NCBI RefSeq assembly: GCF_002964575.1
Contig: NZ_POQQ01000041.1
Span: 62,001 to 126,000, forward strand
Length of the DNA stretch: 64,000 nucleotides
Direction: 5' to 3'
Source of the DNA: Streptococcus suis
GTDB taxonomy: Bacteria; Bacillota; Bacilli; Lactobacillales; Streptococcaceae
Below, piece by piece: positions 1-9,577 of the stretch (its first letter is position 1; every line of letters starts with the position of its first letter). The position numbers and the translations under genes were made by a program. A model generated the notes under the pieces. The model did no database searches, was not told the DNA's origin, and saw only the letters and a list, made by a program, of their open reading frames with translations.

Positions 1-1
1 A

Positions 2-781
2 CGTGAGTTTGGTGCAACAGTGATCGATCTTGGTGGCGGTCAAACGACAGTAGCGGTCATGCGCGGTCAAGAATTGCAATACACCAATATCTATCAAGAG
101 GGTGGCGACTACATCACCAACGATATTTCAAAAGTATTGACAACTTCAAAGAGCATTGCTGAAAATTTAAAATACAATTATGGCATAGCCTTCCCAGCTG
201 AAGCGAGTGATAAGGAAAAATTTACAGTTGAGGTTATTGGTGAGAATGCGCCTGTTGAAGTGACGGAACGTTACCTATCAGAAGTGATTGCAGCTCGCCT
301 TCGTCAAATTTTTGAACGAGTGAAGCAAGATCTAGAAAGAACACGTGCTTTGGACTTGCCAGGAGGCATCGTTCTAGTAGGTGGAGGAGCTATTTTACCA
401 GGCGTTACTGAATTGGCTCAAGAAGTCTTTGGAGTGAATACAAAACTCTTTGTTCCCAACCAAATCGGTATTCGTAATCCGTCTTTTGCTAGTGTTATCA
501 GTTTTGTGGAGTATGTGGGAGAACTTGAAGAAGTGGCAGACATTGCTCAACGTGCTGTAAATGGTGAGACGTTCTTAAGACATAAGCCTGTGGATATTCC
601 TATGGCACGTCCACGTGTTAGCCAACCAATTCAAAAGGAAATTGTGACTGAGTTGAATGTGGTTGAAGACGAAGAAACCTCTGTTCCCGTGTATGACAAG
701 GAAGTAAATGAGGAACGTTCAGCCAATAAAGGCAATATTACGGATCGTATCCGTGGTTTGTTCGGTAGTATGTTTGAATAA
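2..781 (+). CDS. ftsA: Cell division protein FtsA, C-terminal part (5' end outside window)
   Basis: Actin-like ATPase that tethers the FtsZ ring to the membrane and recruits later divisome proteins. The reading frame is open to the left edge, so only about the last 259 residues are present. The visible part begins with the second phosphate-binding segment VIDLGGGQTT and continues with the adenosine-binding segment LVGGGAILPG. A variable linker follows, then a short C-terminal stretch (DRIRGLFGSMFE) that fits the family's amphipathic membrane-targeting helix. ftsZ starts 25 bp downstream in the usual order. Identification is secure; the true start lies outside the window. Confidence 0.97.
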   Translation, partial: REFGATVIDLGGGQTTVAVMRGQELQYTNIYQEGGDYITNDISKVLTTSKSIAENLKYNYGIAFPAEASDKEKFTVEVIGENAPVEVTERYLSEVIAARLRQIFERVKQDLERTRALDLPGGIVLVGGGAILPGVTELAQEVFGVNTKLFVPNQIGIRNPSFASVISFVEYVGELEEVADIAQRAVNGETFLRHKPVDIPMARPRVSQPIQKEIVTELNVVEDEETSVPVYDKEVNEERSANKGNITDRIRGLFGSMFE

Positions 782-803
782 GAGAAAAGAAAAGGTGATA
801 TAA

Positions 804-2042
<1,239 letters not shown>

Positions 2043-2043
2043 A

Positions 2044-2715
2044 ATGGATCTTCAAACGAATAAGGATAAGGTATTTTTGGCAGTGGCTCAAGCAGCTGAA
2101 AAGACCGGTCGTCCAATTGAATCTGTAAATGTAATAGCTGTCACCAAATATGTTGACAGCTCTATTGCTAATAAGCTGATAAAGACTGGAATCTCACATA
2201 TAGGTGAAAACCGAGTGGATTTGTTTTTAGACAAATATAATGCCTTGGCAGATCAACCTCTCACCTGGCATTTAATTGGAACATTACAAAGACGCAAGGT
2301 TAAGGATGTTATCAATTATGTTGATTATTTTCATGCCTTGGATTCTGTAAAATTGGCTCGTGAGATTGAGAAACGAGCTACTAGAAAAATTAAGTGTTTT
2401 CTGCAAGTGAATATATCTGGTGAAGAAAGCAAACATGGATTTGACCTATCCGAAATCGATGAAGTCTTGTCTGAAATAGCTCAATTTAAAAATATAGAGT
2501 TGGTGGGCTTGATGACAATGGCTCCTTTTGAGGCAGATGAATTGGAACTGCATTCCATTTTTTCTAAAATGAAGCAAGTTCAAGAAGAGTTGTCAAGTCG
2601 GCAGTTGCCAGGTATGCCTTTTACAGAATTAAGTATGGGTATGAGTGGTGATTTTGAGATAGCCATTAAGCATGGAGCAACCTATGTGAGAATTGGCTCA
2701 GCGTTTTTTGAATAG
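2044..2715 (+). CDS. ylmE: YggS/YlmE family pyridoxal-5'-phosphate homeostasis protein
   Basis: PLP-binding protein of the YggS/PROSC family (223 aa), a single alanine-racemase-like barrel thought to buffer free PLP and amino/keto-acid pools. The PLP lysine lies in the segment VIAVTKYVD, and GLMTMAP and SMGMSGDFEIAIKHGAT are the family's phosphate-binding signatures. The frame is open farther upstream, but the ATG at 2044, two bases after the ftsZ stop, gives the normal family length. No good Shine-Dalgarno is seen, so translation may be coupled to ftsZ. It lies between ftsZ and sepF as in Firmicutes. Confidence 0.93.
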   Translation: MDLQTNKDKVFLAVAQAAEKTGRPIESVNVIAVTKYVDSSIANKLIKTGISHIGENRVDLFLDKYNALADQPLTWHLIGTLQRRKVKDVINYVDYFHALDSVKLAREIEKRATRKIKCFLQVNISGEESKHGFDLSEIDEVLSEIAQFKNIELVGLMTMAPFEADELELHSIFSKMKQVQEELSSRQLPGMPFTELSMGMSGDFEIAIKHGATYVRIGSAFFE

Positions 2716-2733
2716 GGAAGTAGGGGGAAAACC

Positions 2734-3282
2734 GTGGCGCTAAAAGATACATTTAAAAATTTATTCAACTATTTTGAGGTGGATGATGTCAATGAGGCAG
2801 CAGAGCAAGAAGAAGCATATTCTATGCCAAACGAACGACCGAAGATGCGTGTTGCTCAACATACACCAGTTACCCAAAAAGAACAACCTGTAAAGATAGA
2901 AAGTAGAAGAGAGGTTCGTGTGGATACTCAACGTCCTCGCGTTGAACGACAGCATGAAGTAGTTGAAACAAGTGCTGAAACCAAGTCTACTATTGACATT
3001 AAGTTTCCAAAACGCTATGAGGATGCTCCGGAAATGGTTAATTTGCTCTTGAACAATGCTAGCATCTTGATTGATTTCCAATACATGTCAGAGCAACAGG
3101 CTAGACGCTGTTTGGATTACTTGGATGGAGCACGCTCTGTTCTTTCTGGGAATTTGAAAAAAGTATCAAATACCATGTGGTTATTAACACCGGTTAATGT
3201 TACAGTGCATATCGAAGAATTGCGTAATGCCAATAATGGACAAGGGGCAGATGCGACCTTCGATTTTGATATGAAGCGATAA
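2734..3282 (+). CDS. sepF: Cell division protein SepF
   Basis: SepF (YlmF) is a membrane-binding partner of FtsZ that shapes the septum. This 182-aa copy begins with the amphipathic helix [14 protein letters not shown], followed by a charged, disordered linker to about residue 85. The C-terminal SepF domain contains [23 protein letters not shown] and ends with the beta strands of the dimer fold. Translation starts at a GTG (2734) behind a clear AGTAGGGGGA ribosome-binding site. It is part of the ftsA-divIVA run, with ylmG 4 bp downstream. Confidence 0.95.
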   Translation: MALKDTFKNLFNYFEVDDVNEAAEQEEAYSMPNERPKMRVAQHTPVTQKEQPVKIESRREVRVDTQRPRVERQHEVVETSAETKSTIDIKFPKRYEDAPEMVNLLLNNASILIDFQYMSEQQARRCLDYLDGARSVLSGNLKKVSNTMWLLTPVNVTVHIEELRNANNGQGADATFDFDMKR

Positions 3283-3286
3283 GCGT

Positions 3287-3550
3287 ATGCAATTTCTGAT
3301 TTTAATCCTATTAAAATTTGTAGAGATTTATTCCTATCTCTTGTTTGCTTATGCTTTACTGAGTTGGTTTCCTGCTCTTTTCACAAGTCCCCTTGGTCGC
3401 TTTCTAGAAAGTCTAGTTAGTCCGCTCTTGAAGCCCTTTGGTCGCTTGAACTTACAATTTATGGGATTGGATTTGACAGTCCTAGTGGCTATGCTGGTTT
3501 TGAATATGGGGACGCGTCTTTTGGTGGAGCTTTTGGTTGGTCTTGCATAG
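3287..3550 (+). CDS. ylmG: YggT/YlmG family membrane protein
   Basis: Small integral membrane protein (87 aa) of the YggT family. It has two predicted transmembrane helices, about residues 3-25 and 62-86. Between them is the family's amphipathic region with LLSWFP and the SPLLKPFGRL segment. Its role is not firmly established; in Firmicutes and cyanobacteria the family is linked to division and membrane organisation. Its position between sepF and ylmH supports a division-associated role, and it is probably co-transcribed with both. Confidence 0.9.
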   Translation: MQFLILILLKFVEIYSYLLFAYALLSWFPALFTSPLGRFLESLVSPLLKPFGRLNLQFMGLDLTVLVAMLVLNMGTRLLVELLVGLA

Positions 3551-3552
3551 GC

Positions 3553-4344
3553 ATGAAGAATGAGAAACATATTTTAGAGCATTTTGCCAGGGAGGAGAGG
3601 GAGTTTGTCGAGAAAATAATGGATATGTGTCAGCAGGTTGTAGACACCTATTCTTATCGATTGACAAGTTTTCTAAATCCCAGACAAGATGCTATTGTCC
3701 ACATGCTAGCAAACCACTATCACTTACAAGCCTTTTCGACGAGGGATTTTTTCCAAACAGAATACTCTCGGATGCTTCTTGCTCCTAGCTACTATGTCTT
3801 GGATAGGGATGACTTTGATGTGATGGTTTTGGAAATTACCTATTCACGAAAGTTTCATAGTTTGTCACATTCTCAGGTATTGGGAACATTCTTGAACCAT
3901 TTAGGGATTCGGAGAGAATACCTAGGCGATATTCTTATTGGAGAAGATGAGCTACTCGTTTTTCTGGATAAGAAGTTTGGAGTACTAGCCCAGCAGTCCA
4001 TTTCTAAAATCGCAAGGGTTCCTGTTAAGCTTATGGAGCGAGATTGGCTGTCTATACCAGTTAAAATGAATGAAGAGCCTTTCTTTAAGGAAGTCTTGGT
4101 TTCCAGTATGCGATTGGATAAGTTAATTGCTGTAGCCTTCCATCTTTCTCGCACAAGAGTAGACAAATTGATAGCAGCTGGTCATGTCAAATTAGACTAT
4201 GTTCAGGCAGAGCAAGCAGGTAGGCAGGTTGAGTTAGGACAATTGATAAGTCTTAGAAAATACGGCAGAATTCGAGTAACCGAACTTTTAGGTTTTTCTA
4301 AGCAAGGTAAAGTAAAATTAAAGTTAGAAATCATTAAAACATAG
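3553..4344 (+). CDS. ylmH: S4-domain RNA-binding protein YlmH
   Basis: RNA-binding protein of 263 aa. The N-terminal two-thirds is the YlmH-specific region. The C-terminal S4 domain starts near residue 183 with SSMRLDKLIAVAFHLSRTRVDKLI and continues VKLDYVQAEQAGRQVELGQLISLRKYGRIRV. Recent work on this family links it to ribosome-associated quality control. The ATG lies 3 bp after the ylmG stop, so the genes are tightly coupled. Its place between ylmG and divIVA is conserved in low-GC Gram-positives. Confidence 0.93.
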   Translation: MKNEKHILEHFAREEREFVEKIMDMCQQVVDTYSYRLTSFLNPRQDAIVHMLANHYHLQAFSTRDFFQTEYSRMLLAPSYYVLDRDDFDVMVLEITYSRKFHSLSHSQVLGTFLNHLGIRREYLGDILIGEDELLVFLDKKFGVLAQQSISKIARVPVKLMERDWLSIPVKMNEEPFFKEVLVSSMRLDKLIAVAFHLSRTRVDKLIAAGHVKLDYVQAEQAGRQVELGQLISLRKYGRIRVTELLGFSKQGKVKLKLEIIKT

Positions 4345-4352
4345 GGGGAAAA

Positions 4353-5042
4353 ATGGCACTTACAGCATTAGAACTAAAGGATAAAACCTTTGCAACCAAA
4401 TTCAGAGGCTATGATGCCGATGAGGTAGATGATTTTTTGGATATTGTAACCCGTGACTATGAGGACTTGACTCGTAAAAATCACGAACAAGAAGCGGAAT
4501 TAAAGACCCTTCGTGAACGCTTAGCATACTTTGATGAGATGAAGGAATCCTTGAGTCAGTCTGTGCTTCTTGCGCAAGATACTGCAGAGAAGGTAAAGCA
4601 TGCTGCAGAAGATCGGGCTGCTAATATCATTCAACAGGCAGATTATGATGCAGCAACTCTTTTGCACGAAGCAAAGGATAAAGCCAATGAAATTCTTCGT
4701 AATGCAACGGATAATGCTAAAAAAGTTGTAATTGAAACAGAAGAATTAAAGAATAAGACACGTATTTTCCATCAACGTTTAAAATCAACTGTGGAAAGTC
4801 AGTTATCTCTAATTAATTCCTCTGAATGGGAAGAAATTCTCCGTCCAACAGCTACCTATATTCAAACTAGTGATGATGCTTTCCGCGATGTCCTTCATAA
4901 GGCTCTAGATGAGGAAGTGGCTGTTGAAGAGGAGAGCTTGGACTATACTCGTCAGTTGACTGCAGAAGAAATGGCAGAATTAACTCGTCAGGCAGAAGCT
5001 TTTGATAAAGGGGAAACGATTGAAGTTTCCATTACAGAATAG
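4353..5042 (+). CDS. divIVA: Cell division protein DivIVA
   Basis: Coiled-coil scaffold (229 aa) that recognises negatively curved membrane at septum and poles. The N-terminal lipid-binding domain includes FATKFRGYDADEVDDFLD, the part that contacts membrane. A long Ala/Glu/Lys-rich coiled coil runs from about residue 35 to 150. The acidic C-terminus is typical of streptococci, where DivIVA is a StkP-type kinase substrate. A GGGGGA ribosome-binding site precedes the ATG. It is the last gene of the division cluster; the T-box leader begins directly after it and may share its 3' flank. Confidence 0.96.
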   Translation: MALTALELKDKTFATKFRGYDADEVDDFLDIVTRDYEDLTRKNHEQEAELKTLRERLAYFDEMKESLSQSVLLAQDTAEKVKHAAEDRAANIIQQADYDAATLLHEAKDKANEILRNATDNAKKVVIETEELKNKTRIFHQRLKSTVESQLSLINSSEWEEILRPTATYIQTSDDAFRDVLHKALDEEVAVEEESLDYTRQLTAEEMAELTRQAEAFDKGETIEVSITE

Positions 5043-5046
5043 TTAT

Positions 5047-5265
5047 CAGATACAAAGACAGTATTGCTAGAAATATATTTAGCGAGCAGGAGATGGTGGA
5101 AGACCTGCAATCCCTTTCTAGTCAATAATCCCTTTGTCTGATTTTTCCTGAACAATTAGTAGGGAAAGACGTTAGTTCACGTTACGAACATAGAGGGATG
5201 GGGGAAACCCTATCTAAACTAAGGTGGTACCACGAACTTTCGTCCTTATTGACGGGAGTTTTTTT
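5047..5265 (+). promoter_or_regulatory. T-box riboswitch leader, isoleucine type
   Basis: The T-box sequence AAGGTGGTACCACG is at 5221-5234. Stem I can be drawn directly. A basal helix pairs the CAAAG near 5053 with CTTTG at 5132-5136, and CTAGAAA (5067-5073) pairs with TTTCTAG (5115-5121). An AGTA bulge lies on the 5' side. The 3' side of the loop holds the specifier ATC at 5128-5130, an isoleucine codon. A perfect 10-bp terminator stem (5235-5244 with 5251-5260) ends in a T run, and its 5' side overlaps the antiterminator region. Uncharged tRNA-Ile should allow read-through into the acetyltransferase gene and ileS. Confidence 0.93.
5235..5265 (+). terminator. T-box regulated intrinsic terminator
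   Basis: AACTTTCGTC (5235-5244) pairs completely with GACGGGAGTT (5251-5260), allowing G-T pairs, around a 6-base loop, followed by seven T. This is the attenuator of the T-box. Its 3' arm also contains GGGAG, the only Shine-Dalgarno-like sequence close to the following gene. Confidence 0.88.
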
Positions 5266-5273
5266 ATGTTTTT

Positions 5274-5711
5274 ATGATTGGATTAGAACTAGTAAATAAA
5301 GATAATTTCGATGCTGTATTGCAAGTGAAACTTGCAGAAGCAGACGAACGAAAAGTTGCCTCGGTTGAATACTCTCTGGCCCAGGCTTGGCTCTATCGGG
5401 AGGAAGGACATCTGTTTCCTTATGCAGTCAAATCAGGGCAGAAAGTCGTAGGTTTTGTATTGTTAGCTATTCAAGAAGATAAGAGCTATTATGTATGGCG
5501 CTTGTTAATAGACAGCCATTATCAAAATCGCGGTTATGGTAAGGAAGTTATTCGGCAAGTGATTGGTCTTGCTAAGGAAAATCCAAGTTGTCACACCGTT
5601 ACCATGAATTATGTTATTGGTAATCATAAAATGCGGTACATCTTAGAAAAATTTGGCTTTCAATCAGTTGGTATGATTGGCCAAGAAATAAAAATGGAAT
5701 TAACTTTTTAA
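5274..5711 (+). CDS. GNAT family N-acetyltransferase under T-box control
   Basis: Protein of 145 aa with the GNAT fold. The acetyl-CoA loop is seen as [18 protein letters not shown] (about residues 80-97, an R/Q-x-x-G-x-G/A variant), and the C-terminus has the usual strand-helix pattern around [15 protein letters not shown]. The substrate cannot be told from sequence. The gene lies between the Ile T-box terminator and ileS, with 13 bp to ileS, so it should be induced with IleRS when charged tRNA-Ile runs low. The ATG at 5274 is preceded by a minimal reading frame (ATG at 5266, three codons) whose TGA overlaps this start as ATGA. Confidence 0.9.
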   Translation: MIGLELVNKDNFDAVLQVKLAEADERKVASVEYSLAQAWLYREEGHLFPYAVKSGQKVVGFVLLAIQEDKSYYVWRLLIDSHYQNRGYGKEVIRQVIGLAKENPSCHTVTMNYVIGNHKMRYILEKFGFQSVGMIGQEIKMELTF

Positions 5712-5724
5712 TAAAGGAGATAAA

Positions 5725-8514
5725 ATGAAACTCAAAGAAACTCTTAACCTAGGTCAAACGTCCTTTCCAATGCGAGCAGGCTTGCCAACACGTGAACCTG
5801 AATGGCAAAAGGCTTGGGATGAAGCAAACTTGTATGCCCGTCGTCAAGAACTCAATGCAGGCAAACCTGCCTTCCACCTCCACGATGGCCCTCCCTACGC
5901 AAACGGAAATATCCACGTTGGGCATGCCTTGAACAAGATTTCTAAAGATATTATCGTTCGTGCTAAGTCCATGTCAGGATTCCGTGCGCCATTTGTACCG
6001 GGTTGGGATACGCACGGTCTTCCTATCGAGCAGGTCTTGGCAAAACAGGGTGTTAAGCGCAAGGAAATTGACTTGGTGGAATACCTTGAAATGTGTGGTA
6101 ATTATGCTCTCAGTCAGGTTGACAAGCAACGTGAAGATTTTAAACGTTTAGGAATTTCAGCAGACTGGGAAAATCCGTACATCACTTTGACAAAAGACTA
6201 CGAAGCAGCTCAAATCAGTGTCTTCGGTGCTATGGCAGACAAGGGTTATATCTATCGTGGGGCTAAGCCAGTTTACTGGTCTTGGTCATCTGAGTCTGCC
6301 CTTGCAGAAGCTGAAATCGAATACCATGACATCGACTCCACATCTCTTTACTATGCCAACAAGGTCAAAGATGGCAAGGGGCTCTTGGATACAGATAGCT
6401 ACATCGTTGTCTGGACCACAACTCCATTTACAGTAACGGCTTCTCGCGGTTTGACAATGGGGGCAGACATTGATTACGTCTTGGTTCAACCAGCTGGTTC
6501 TGACCGTAAGTATGCCTTGGCAGAAGCCTTGGTTGATAGCTTGGCAGCCAAATTCGGTTGGGAATCCTTCGAAGTGATTTCAAAACACAAGGGTGCTGAA
6601 TTTGAATACATTGTGACCGAACACCCATGGGATAGAGAAGTTGATGAATTGGTTATCTTGGGTGACCATGTCACAACGGACTCGGGTACTGGTATCGTCC
6701 ACACAGCTCCAGGTTTTGGTGAGGATGACTACAATGTCGGTGTCAAATATGACTTAGAGGTTGCGGTAACTGTCAACGAACGTGGCTTGATGAATGAAGC
6801 TGCGGGTCCTGATTTTGAAGGGCAATTCTATGACAAGGTTGTCCCAACGGTTAAGGAAAAATTAGGCGACTTGCTCCTTGCTAGTGAAGTGATCAATCAC
6901 TCCTACCCATTTGACTGGAGAACCAAGAAGCCAATCATCTGGCGTGCAGTACCGCAATGGTTTGCCTCTGTTTCTAAATTCCGTCAGGAAATCTTGGACC
7001 AAATCGAAGCAACGACCTTTATTCCTGCTTGGGGTAAAACCCGTCTTTACAACATGATTCGTGACCGTGGTGACTGGGTCATCTCTCGTCAGCGTGCTTG
7101 GGGTGTGCCGCTTCCAATCTTCTATGCAGAAGATGGTACAGCGATTATGACCAAGGAAGTAACAGACCACGTTGCGGCCCTATTTGAAGAACATGGCTCA
7201 CTCATCTGGTGGAAATCAGAAGCCAAAGACCTCTTGCCTGCTGGCTTCACTCATCCAGGGTCACCAAATGGCGAATTTACCAAAGAGACAGACATCATGG
7301 ACGTATGGTTTGACTCAGGTTCTTCTTGGAACGGGGTTATGAATGCCCGTGAAAACTTGGCCTACCCAGCTGATTTGTACCTAGAAGGTTCAGACCAATA
7401 CCGTGGTTGGTTTAACTCATCCTTGATTACCTCTGTAGCCGTAAATGGTCATGCGCCATACAAGGCTGTCTTGTCACAGGGCTTTGTCCTAGACGGTAAA
7501 GGCATGAAGATGTCTAAATCACTTGGAAATGTCATTGTGCCAAATGATGTAGCCAAGCAATATGGTGCAGAAATCTTGCGTTTGTGGGTGACATCCGTTG
7601 ATACTTCAAACGACGTACGTGTGTCTATGGACATTCTTGGACAGGTTTCTGAAACCTACCGTAAAATCCGTAACACCCTTCGCTTCTTGATTGCTAATAC
7701 TTCTGATTTCAATCCTGCAAGTGATGCAGTGGCTTATGAAGAGCTTCGTTCTGTTGACCAGTACCTCTTGGTGAAATTCAATAGATTGGTAGCTCAAATC
7801 CGTCAAGCCTACGACAACTATGATTTCATGGCTATCTACAAGTCTGTGGTTAACTTTGTGACCCTTGATTTGTCAGCTTTCTACTTGGACTTTGCCAAGG
7901 ATGTTGTTTATATCGATGGTGCTAAATCCCTTTCTCGTCGTCAGATGCAGACCGTTTTCTATGACATCTTGGTCAAAATTACCAAGCTCTTGACCCCAAT
8001 CTTGCCACACACAGCAGAAGAAATCTGGTCATACTTGGAACATGAAGTAGAAGAGTTTGTACAATTGGCGGAAATGCCAGAGGTGGAAACCTTTGCCAAT
8101 GAAGCGCAGCTATTGACCGAATGGGAAAACTTCATGACCTTCCGTACAAAAGCCCAAAAAGCCTTAGAAGAAGCGCGTAATGCAAAAATCATCGGTAAGT
8201 CACTTGAAGCTCATTTGACGGCCTATGTTTCAGCTGAAACCAAGTCCTTCTTGGAGAGCTTGAATGCAGATCTTGCTCAGTTGCTCATCGTTTCAAACTT
8301 GACAGTGACCACGAAAGCAGCTCCTGAAAATGCTGTTCTTGTAGAGGAAGTTACCTTTACCGTTGAACGTGCAGCAGGAGAAGTGTGTGACCGTTGCCGC
8401 CGCATTGATACCAGCGTTGTAGAACGTAGCTATGGTGCAACCATCTGTGACCACTGTGCAAGCGTAGTGGAAGAGAACTTCCCAGAAGCAGTAGCTCAAG
8501 GTTTTGAAGCTTAA
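5725..8514 (+). CDS. ileS: Isoleucyl-tRNA synthetase
   Basis: Class I synthetase charging tRNA-Ile (929 aa, normal bacterial length). The HIGH-type motif is HVGH within [11 protein letters not shown], and the KMSKS loop is intact in [12 protein letters not shown]. The editing domain lies between them, with [12 protein letters not shown] and [23 protein letters not shown]. The C-terminal zinc knuckle CDRCR...CDHC is present near residue 890, as in bacterial IleRS1 rather than the mupirocin-resistant type. An AAAGGAG site precedes the ATG. Expression should be set by the T-box leader upstream of the acetyltransferase gene. Confidence 0.98.
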   Translation: MKLKETLNLGQTSFPMRAGLPTREPEWQKAWDEANLYARRQELNAGKPAFHLHDGPPYANGNIHVGHALNKISKDIIVRAKSMSGFRAPFVPGWDTHGLPIEQVLAKQGVKRKEIDLVEYLEMCGNYALSQVDKQREDFKRLGISADWENPYITLTKDYEAAQISVFGAMADKGYIYRGAKPVYWSWSSESALAEAEIEYHDIDSTSLYYANKVKDGKGLLDTDSYIVVWTTTPFTVTASRGLTMGADIDYVLVQPAGSDRKYALAEALVDSLAAKFGWESFEVISKHKGAEFEYIVTEHPWDREVDELVILGDHVTTDSGTGIVHTAPGFGEDDYNVGVKYDLEVAVTVNERGLMNEAAGPDFEGQFYDKVVPTVKEKLGDLLLASEVINHSYPFDWRTKKPIIWRAVPQWFASVSKFRQEILDQIEATTFIPAWGKTRLYNMIRDRGDWVISRQRAWGVPLPIFYAEDGTAIMTKEVTDHVAALFEEHGSLIWWKSEAKDLLPAGFTHPGSPNGEFTKETDIMDVWFDSGSSWNGVMNARENLAYPADLYLEGSDQYRGWFNSSLITSVAVNGHAPYKAVLSQGFVLDGKGMKMSKSLGNVIVPNDVAKQYGAEILRLWVTSVDTSNDVRVSMDILGQVSETYRKIRNTLRFLIANTSDFNPASDAVAYEELRSVDQYLLVKFNRLVAQIRQAYDNYDFMAIYKSVVNFVTLDLSAFYLDFAKDVVYIDGAKSLSRRQMQTVFYDILVKITKLLTPILPHTAEEIWSYLEHEVEEFVQLAEMPEVETFANEAQLLTEWENFMTFRTKAQKALEEARNAKIIGKSLEAHLTAYVSAETKSFLESLNADLAQLLIVSNLTVTTKAAPENAVLVEEVTFTVERAAGEVCDRCRRIDTSVVERSYGATICDHCASVVEENFPEAVAQGFEA

Positions 8515-8519
8515 ATAAG

Positions 8520-8555
8520 ATAAAAAGTCTATCTTTCATGATAGGCTTTTTCTTT
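8520..8555 (+). terminator. Intrinsic terminator after ileS
   Basis: AAAAAGTCTATC and GATAGGCTTTTT form a stem with a short loop, followed by further T residues. It ends the acetyltransferase-ileS transcript and faces the convergent DUF1827 gene. Confidence 0.8.
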
Positions 8556-8567
8556 CTAAATAAGATA

Positions 8568-8590
8568 AAAAGAAGCCTGTCGGCTTCTTA
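8568..8590 (-). terminator. Intrinsic terminator of the DUF1827 gene
   Basis: On the minus strand the stop codon is followed by GAAGCC-GACA-GGCTTC and a T-rich tail (TTTTTATC). Confidence 0.7.
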
Positions 8591-8896
8591 GATTTCAGTA
8601 ATAATGGGAATAGACATTTCAATCAACCGTTCGGTATGGATGGTTTGAATAGCAGCCTTGTCAATGGTTCGTTCGTCAATCTTACGGTGAAGGAAGAAGT
8701 CACGAATTTTTTCGATTTCAGATGGTTGAACAGCACGGTATTTGTTGCTAATTAAGAGTTCATAGTGACGGGGTGCCTGAGTGAAAATAACATCCGTATT
8801 GCCAGCAGAATAGGTTTCTACTAGAAAGGCATCTGTATTGGCCAACTGACTTTGGACAAGGGTTGAATGACTATTTGTCGTATTTATGATTTTCAT
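8588..8896 (-). CDS. DUF1827 family protein
   Basis: Small soluble protein (102 aa) that I recognise as the DUF1827 family of Lactobacillales; no function is known. The frame is open farther upstream, but the start at 8896 (MKIINTTNSHSTLVQSQL) is chosen because GGAGG lies 6 bp before it. The sequence is mixed alpha/beta with no membrane segment or Cys cluster. It is transcribed convergently to ileS and follows the NUDIX gene, with about 50 bp between them that hold its ribosome-binding site. Confidence 0.82.
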   Translation of the reverse strand: MKIINTTNSHSTLVQSQLANTDAFLVETYSAGNTDVIFTQAPRHYELLISNKYRAVQPSEIEKIRDFFLHRKIDERTIDKAAIQTIHTERLIEMSIPIITEI

Positions 8897-8950
8897 GTGG
8901 AACCTCCTACATCTCTTTAGCTCCATTATAGCACGCTTGGGGTGTTTTGG

Positions 8951-9409
8951 CTAGTTATCAGATGCATTTTCTTGCAATTTCCATTGCTCGATTCCCCACT
9001 TATGACTGCCTCGTTTGAGTTTCTCAATGGCCTCATCAACTGGGAACCAGGCAATGTGGTTGAAATCTTCCAAGGGTAGACCTACCTGATGATAGCTGGT
9101 TACCTGATAGATGTAAGCAGGGTTGTAAAAGTGGGTATCGCGGTGGCTGGAGTAGAAATATTCGTCAGCCTGACCATAATAGTGGCCGATTTCAGCTGTA
9201 AAACCAAGTTCTTCCATCAATTCACGCTCTAGGGCAATGAGATGATTTTCTCCCTTTTCGATTTCCCCACCTGGTAGGAACCAAGCACCATTTGGTGCCT
9301 GAACGAGAATGATCTTTTCTTTCTTTTCATCTGGGATAACAGCATAGACACCGAAGCGGTTTTGATAGTCTACATCGACTTTTTTTTCTCCAAAAACGGC
9401 AATATTCAT
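8951..9409 (-). CDS. NUDIX hydrolase
   Basis: Mg-dependent pyrophosphohydrolase of the MutT/NUDIX family (152 aa). The Nudix box is complete: GGEIEKGENHLIALERELMEELGF (residues about 67-90) matches G-x5-E-x7-R-E-x2-E-E-x-G. The substrate is unknown; candidates are oxidised dNTPs or nucleotide sugars. A promoter-like TATAAT lies upstream on the minus strand, and an AAGGA element is about 12 bp before the ATG. The gene stands alone between clpE and the DUF1827 gene. Confidence 0.9.
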   Translation of the reverse strand: MNIAVFGEKKVDVDYQNRFGVYAVIPDEKKEKIILVQAPNGAWFLPGGEIEKGENHLIALERELMEELGFTAEIGHYYGQADEYFYSSHRDTHFYNPAYIYQVTSYHQVGLPLEDFNHIAWFPVDEAIEKLKRGSHKWGIEQWKLQENASDN

Positions 9410-9536
9410 TGTAAGCTAAGTCCTTTTTACATTTGAGATGACTATATTATACCATTTTTCTGGTATTTTACCTCAGACTAGACTTTTCTGGTCACATTAG
9501 AAAAAATTAGTTTCATGTGCGAGAAAGGATTTTTGA

Positions 9537-9570
9537 AAAAATGGAACTGGTCAAGGTTCCAGTCCCACTT
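9537..9570 (-). terminator. Intrinsic terminator of clpE
   Basis: Just past the clpE stop on the minus strand, TGGAACCTTGACCAGTTCCA forms a stem-loop followed by a T run. Confidence 0.75.
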
Positions 9571-9577
9571 TTCTTAC

